Source: Rutidosis leptorrhynchoides (taxonomy: Eukaryota > Streptophyta > Magnoliopsida > Asterales > Asteraceae). Taken from it: a stretch of 64,000 nt of DNA. The stretch is taken from contig NC_092340.1 of the NCBI RefSeq assembly GCF_046630445.1, positions 363,672,001 to 363,736,000 on the forward strand, written 5' to 3'. This document shows positions 59,746 through 64,000 of the stretch, one piece after another (the stretch's first letter is position 1; each line of letters begins with the position of its first letter). Both the position numbers and the translations under genes were made by a program. Under the pieces are notes generated by a model. The model saw nothing but the letters and a program-made list of their open reading frames with translations, ran no database searches and was not told the DNA's origin.

Positions 59746-60360
59746 ATGTCTACCTCTAGAACAAGTCCCATTGACTCACCTAATAATAATGAAGAGTCAA
59801 ATGTAAATTGGAATGATTCGTGGACTGATTCACAAGTTTCCGAAGAGGAACCGGAAGAAGAGTCAGAACCGGAAGAAGAATCGGAACCGGAAGAAGAATC
59901 GGAACCGGATGAAGAAATAGAACCGGTGGGGGAAATAATAAAACGGTTAAGTAAAAGAAAATCCTCAACCAACCGACCAAGGTTAATTATGGTCAATGGT
60001 GTTTCCGCCAAGGAAGCAAAATATTGGGAGGATTACCAATTCTCCGATGAATCGGATTCCGACGAGAATTCCGATGATGTTATAGAAATTACCCCAACTG
60101 AATTTAAAAAGACAAAAGAAAATAATAAGGGAAAGGGCATAAAAATAGAGAAATCTAATTCCAACCCCGATGAACTTTATATGTATCGTCAACCCCCGAA
60201 GTCCTTAAGTTGTAACAATGACCCGGGAACCTCTAAACCACCAGGTTTTTCTAAACCAATGTGGAAAACGACGGCTCATATTAGGGTAACATCATATATC
60301 CCTAGAAACTTGGCAAAACGAACCAAAACCGAAGAAGAAGAAACAAGCGAGTCGGAATAA
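59746..60360 (+). CDS. Element H ORF1: acidic, low-complexity protein of unknown function
   Basis: The intact 204-aa ORF is the first after the primer site (about 195 bp downstream). Its N-terminus is Ser/Asn-rich. Residues about 35-60 are four copies of a Glu-Pro-Glu-Glu-Glu-Ser hexapeptide encoded by an 18-bp DNA repeat at about 59855-59925. There follow a basic KRLSKRKSS patch, AKEAKYWEDYQFSDESDSDE and a Lys/Glu-rich C-terminal half. It looks intrinsically disordered, with no membrane segment or known domain. The position matches that of the element A and B sense ORFs, and the Ser/acidic start is similar, but homology is not demonstrable by eye. Confidence 0.75.
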   Translation: MSTSRTSPIDSPNNNEESNVNWNDSWTDSQVSEEEPEEESEPEEESEPEEESEPDEEIEPVGEIIKRLSKRKSSTNRPRLIMVNGVSAKEAKYWEDYQFSDESDSDENSDDVIEITPTEFKKTKENNKGKGIKIEKSNSNPDELYMYRQPPKSLSCNNDPGTSKPPGFSKPMWKTTAHIRVTSYIPRNLAKRTKTEEEETSESE

Positions 60361-60497
60361 GATAGTTGTATTCGTGTGGTGTAATATATGTAATATAGTG
60401 TGCTTATGCTTTATGATATATGTAAAAATTGCTTGTATTAATAAGTATTTTTTTTATGAATCTAACTCTTGTCTATTTTACAGTATAAAAACACAAA

Positions 60498-61181
60498 ATG
60501 GATAGACAACCCAATATTTTAAGAGACCTACCCGGAGACATGATTGATGAAATCTTGTCTAGAGTCGGTCAGAATTCTTCGGCACAACTATTTAAGGCGA
60601 GATCAGTTTGTAAGACATTCGAAGAACGTTCCAAGAATGCCTTGGTTTATAAAAGGCTTTCGTTCGAAAGATGGGGGATATCACATTGGGAAATCCATAA
60701 GTTACGATGTGTTTACTTTGACGCATATATTGCGGGGAACCCAAATGCTATTTTACGCAATGGGTTAAGAAATTATTTTGACTCAATATATCCGAATATT
60801 GGACTTCGTGATTTAGAAAAAGCGGCTAACATGCAACATAAAGAAGCATGTTATGCTTACGGATTAGTAATGTTCGCTTCTCACCAAAGTGAGAACAAGA
60901 ACATCGGGCTACAACTATTAAACAAAACATTTCCACAAGTGACGGAGTCGGTAATTGGGGTAAGAAATGAGGTTTTTAGATTGTTACGGGACTGTTGGAC
61001 ATTACGTAACCCTCGTCCCTTTGACGACGTTACAACACGCTGTCTTATCAACGGCCATAACGATTATGTTCCACAAGACCAAGGATGGGAACTAATCCTA
61101 GTAAAAGCAGAATGCATGACTTGTTTCTGGACGTATGAATTACGTGTATTTATTGCCTTTGCTGAACGACTTGTGTACTAG
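60498..61181 (+). CDS. F-box protein (At2g35280-like) carried inside retrotransposon H
   Basis: The intact 227-aa ORF lies between the acidic ORF and gag, on the element's sense strand. Residues about 6-50 form an F-box: LRDLPGDMIDEILSRVGQNS followed by LFKARSVCKTFEER. Residues about 105-145 carry a Sel1/TPR-like helix pair, GLRDLEKAANMQHKEACYAY and NIGLQLLNKTF. The Cys/Trp-containing end ECMTCFWTYEL matches plant F-box proteins of the At2g35280/At1g67623 type. Family members join SKP1-cullin ubiquitin ligases and choose targets; the target here is unknown. The start ATG lies in AAAATGG, 15 bases after a strong acceptor-like TTGTCTATTTTACAG, so expression from a spliced RNA is possible. There are no stops or frameshifts and no introns, suggesting capture of a processed host transcript. 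Confidence 0.85.
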   Translation: MDRQPNILRDLPGDMIDEILSRVGQNSSAQLFKARSVCKTFEERSKNALVYKRLSFERWGISHWEIHKLRCVYFDAYIAGNPNAILRNGLRNYFDSIYPNIGLRDLEKAANMQHKEACYAYGLVMFASHQSENKNIGLQLLNKTFPQVTESVIGVRNEVFRLLRDCWTLRNPRPFDDVTTRCLINGHNDYVPQDQGWELILVKAECMTCFWTYELRVFIAFAERLVY

Positions 61182-61522
61182 CTAGAATTATCTTCACAAC
61201 CATCTTGTATCAAATTTATTGTGTGCTATATTTCATGCTATATGTAAAATAAGCGGTATTGTAAGTTTGTAAAATATTGTGTAAAAGTTTGAACGCGAAA
61301 TATTATTATAATCAGTTTTTCATATAGAATTGTAGTAGTTGAATTGTATATTAGCTACTAAGTATGAACTTAACGGGTAGGTACTACCCGAATTTAAACT
61401 TATAAAACGCTAATATGAAGAAAAAGCTTTTATAAATGAGTTCATATTATGCTACGAAATACTATTAACTACTCTTAATATTCTGTATGATTAACTTGTT
61501 CCATTTGACTATTTTGAAGGAA
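61182..61522 (+). other. Spacer before gag of element H
   Basis: Non-coding, AT-rich. It contains the hairpin CGGGTAGGTACTACCCG at 61374-61390, about 130 bases before the gag ATG, which is shared with elements A and B. Confidence 0.7.
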
Positions 61523-62446
61523 ATGGCACCGACTACTCGACACACCGTGAATATGAATGAAGAGGAATTCCGTACTTTTCTAGCTTCAAACATAGCCGCA
61601 GTACAGGCTGCGCTACATACCAACAATAACCTTGGATCTAGCAGTACAGGAAATCGTGTAGGATGCACCTACAAAGAATTCACTGCCTGCAAACCTTTGG
61701 AATTTGATGGAACCGAAGGACCGATCGGATTGAAACAGTGGACCGAGAAGGTCGAATCGGTGTTTGCCATAAGTAAGTGTACTGAAGAGGACAAAGTGAA
61801 GTACGCTACGCATACCTTCACAGGTTCTGCGTTAACATGGTGGAATACCTATCTAGAGCAAGTGGGACAAGACGATGCGTACGCACTACCGTGGTCAGCA
61901 TTCAAGCACTTGATGAACGAGAAGTACCGTCCCAGAACCGAGGTCAATAAGCTCAAGACAGAACTTAGAGGGTTACGAACCCAAGGATTTGATATTACCA
62001 CGTACGAAAGACGATTCACAGAATTGTGCCTATTGTGTCCGGGAGCATTCGAAGATGAGGAAGAAAAGATCAACGCGTTTGTGAAAGGATTACTTGAAAG
62101 AATCCAAGAAGATATAAGTTCACACGAGCCCGCCTCCATACAACAGGCATGTAGAATGGCTCACAAACTAGTGAACCAGATTGAAGAAAGAATTAAAGAA
62201 CAGACTGCTGAAGAGGCCAATGTGAAGCAAGTCAAAAGAAAGTGGGAGGAAAACGGTGATAAGAGTCACCAATACAACAACAACAACAATTACAACAATA
62301 ATCGCAACAATTATCCCAACAATCGCAACATCAATCGCAACTACAACAAACGGCCCAACAACAACAACAACAACAATAACAACAGCAACTACAACAATCA
62401 TCCCAACAACAATAATAACTGCAACAACAACAACAATCAGAAGTAG
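61523..62446 (+). CDS. gag: Element H gag (capsid part), ending at a TAG before the zinc knuckles
   Basis: The 307-aa frame starts MAPTTRHTVNMNEEEFRTFL; an upstream in-frame ATG at 61487 exists, but this start gives the usual gag beginning. Residues about 55-230 are a Retrotrans_gag domain: FDGTEGPIGLKQWTEKVESV, GSALTWWNTYL, MNEKYRPRTEVNKLKTELRG and YERRFTELCLLCP. The C-terminal 70 residues are almost only Asn with some Tyr/Arg/Pro, encoded by AAC/CAA-rich repeats. Translation stops at TAG (62444-62446), yet the same frame continues without interruption into zinc knuckles and pol. It forms the capsid of the cytoplasmic virus-like particle in the family. Confidence 0.9.
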   Translation: MAPTTRHTVNMNEEEFRTFLASNIAAVQAALHTNNNLGSSSTGNRVGCTYKEFTACKPLEFDGTEGPIGLKQWTEKVESVFAISKCTEEDKVKYATHTFTGSALTWWNTYLEQVGQDDAYALPWSAFKHLMNEKYRPRTEVNKLKTELRGLRTQGFDITTYERRFTELCLLCPGAFEDEEEKINAFVKGLLERIQEDISSHEPASIQQACRMAHKLVNQIEERIKEQTAEEANVKQVKRKWEENGDKSHQYNNNNNYNNNRNNYPNNRNINRNYNKRPNNNNNNNNNSNYNNHPNNNNNCNNNNNQK

Positions 62447-64000
62447 CTATGCCAAAGGTGTGAAAAGTATCACTCGGGGTTCTGCACTAAATTTTGCAAC
62501 AAGTGTAAAAGAAATGGTCATAGCATGGCGAAGTGTGAAGTCTACGGACCAGGGGTTAATAGAACGAAAGGAACAAATGGTGTCGGAACGAGTAATGGCA
62601 GAGCAAGTAGTGTCGGAGCAAGTTATGCCAATGTAGTTTGTTATAAATGTGGAAAATCGGGCCACATTATTATAAATTGCCCGAACCAGGAGAACACGAA
62701 TGGACAAGGCCGCGGAAGAGTTTTCAATATTAATGCGGCAGAGGCACATGAAGACCCGGAGCTTGTTACGGGTACGTTTCTTATTGACAATAAATCTGCT
62801 TACGTTTTATTTGATTCAGGTGCGGATAGAAGCTATATGAGTAGAGATTTTTATGCTAAATTAAGTTGTCCATTGATGCCTTTGGATAGTAAATTTTTAC
62901 TCGAATTAGCAAATGGTAAATTAATTTCAGCAGATAATATATGTCGGAATCGAGAAATTAAACTGGTTAGCGAAACATTTAAGATTGATTTGATACCAGT
63001 AGAGTTAGGGAGTTTTGATGTGATAATCGGTATGGACTGGTTGAAAGAAGTGAAAGCAGAGATCGTTTGTTACAAAAATGCAATTCGCATTATACGAGAA
63101 AAAGGAAAACCCTTAATGGTGTACGGAGAAAAGGGCAACACGAAGCTACATCTTATTAGTAATTTGAAGGCACAAAAACTAATAAGAAAAGGTTGCTATG
63201 CTGTTCTAGCACACGTCGAGAAAGTACAAACTGAAGAAAAGAGCATCAATGATGTTCCCATTGCAAAAGAATTTCCCGATGTATTTCCGAAAGAATTACC
63301 GGGATTACCCCCACATCGATCCGTTGAATTTCAAATAGATCTTGTACCAGGAGCTGCACCAATAGCTCGTGCTCCTTACAGACTCGCACCCAGCGAGATG
63401 AAAGGACTGCAAAGCCAATTACAAGAACTTTTAGAGCGTGGTTTCATTCGACCAAGCACATCACCGTGGGGATCTCCTGTTTTATTTGTCAAGAAGAAAG
63501 ATGGTACATTCAGGTTGTGTATCGACTACCGAGAGTTGAACAAACTTACCATCAAGAACCGCTGCCCACTACCGAGAATTGACGACTTATTTGATCAACT
63601 ACAAGGCTCGTCTGTTTATTCAAAGATTGACTTACGTTCCGGGTATCATCAAATGCGGGTGAAAGAAGATGATATTCCAAAGACATCTTTCAGAACACGT
63701 TACGTTCATTACGAGTTTATGGTCATGCCGTTTGGTTTAACTAATGCACCAGCTGTGTTCATGGACCTTATGAACCGAGTGTGTGGACCATACCTTGACA
63801 AGTTTGTCATTGTTTTCATTGATGACATACTTATTTACTCAAAGAATGACCAAGAACACGGTGAACATTTGAGAAAGGTGCTAGAAGTATTGAGGAAGGA
63901 AGAATTGTACGCTAAGTTTTCAAAGTGTGCATTTTGGTTGGAAGAAGTTCAATTCCTCGGTCACATAGTGAACAAAGAAGGTATTAAGGTGGATCCGGCA
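62447..64000 (+). CDS. pol: Element H nucleocapsid and pol (protease, RT), open to the window end
   Basis: 518 codons are open in the gag frame after the TAG. Three Cys/His motifs come first: [12 protein letters not shown] (atypical spacing), [14 protein letters not shown] and [14 protein letters not shown] (both CX2CX4HX4C). The aspartic protease motif [12 protein letters not shown] is at 62807-62842, then [13 protein letters not shown] and MVYGEKGN. The RT begins near [20 protein letters not shown] (about 63340), with [39 protein letters not shown] and the catalytic FIDD at 63815-63826. The sequence ends within the RT at [13 protein letters not shown]. Wording is Tekay/Del-like Ty3/gypsy. 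RNase H, integrase and the 3' LTR lie outside the window. No defect is seen apart from the TAG. Confidence 0.92.

Noticed and set aside
59712-60011. Gly/Ser-rich minus-strand ORF (SSSGSD repeats)
   Set aside because: Antisense reading of the 18-bp repeat in the acidic ORF of element H.
62256-62636. Thr-rich and Val-rich ORFs overlapping the gag C-terminus
   Set aside because: They are other-frame readings of AAC/CAA repeats in the Asn-rich gag tail.

Overview
The window is nuclear DNA of a flowering plant. It is AT-rich, has GT-AG introns, and is packed with nested Ty3/gypsy LTR retrotransposons, MITEs, a SINE and LINE tails. LTR starts such as TGTAGTGACCCGAAC and a SINE ending in (TAAAC)n look like repeats I associate with Asteraceae; that family assignment is an inference and the species cannot be named. 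Only one ordinary host gene is clearly present: a complete 13-coding-exon MEI2-like RNA-binding protein gene (16085-21957, plus strand, 944 codons).

Layout. 1-3524: decayed gypsy element G (minus strand; RNase H, RT and protease remnants), with its 5' LTR at 3525-6641. It sits inside an older minus-strand element F (internal remnant 6642-7975, LTR 7976-11108). 11.4-13.5 kb: PIF/Harbinger-type relic with a broken MYB/NAM-associated ORF1. 13797-14137: Harbinger-type MITE with TTA duplications. 14.5-22.4 kb: the MEI2-like gene; a SINE sits exactly at one 3' splice site and a MITE lies in another intron. 22.4-31.6 kb: gene-poor DNA with a hAT-type MITE (23271-23609), two LINE tails, a 2.2-kb inverted duplication of a gene fragment (27.69-29.89 kb), a possible CACTA end and a Stowaway MITE.

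31669-48746 is an old plus-strand gypsy element E. Its integrase was hit twice: by a solo LTR (35530-38429, target duplication TCTTA) and by a young, complete, pol-less element A (38546-48131, minus strand, target duplication AACTC). Joining the E pieces across both insertions gives a continuous integrase reading. E's 3' LTR survives for only about 44 bp and fuses to the LTR of element B (to 52281). B's internal region (52282-56280) carries a homologue of A's only sense ORF, and both elements carry an antisense zinc-knuckle fragment.

56281 to the window end is the youngest-looking coding element, H: 3256-bp LTR, tRNA-iMet-type primer site, an acidic 204-aa ORF, a 227-aa F-box ORF, then gag and an open pol running off the window. 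The F-box ORF between LTR and gag is the most striking feature. A TAG codon separates gag from the nucleocapsid/pol frame.

Shared non-coding modules recur across these otherwise different elements: a double TGCATTAGTG-type box after the primer site, a CGGGTA...TACCCG hairpin, paired hairpins with a TGATCA loop, and a common LTR core. They suggest that the autonomous and pol-less elements use one replication machinery.
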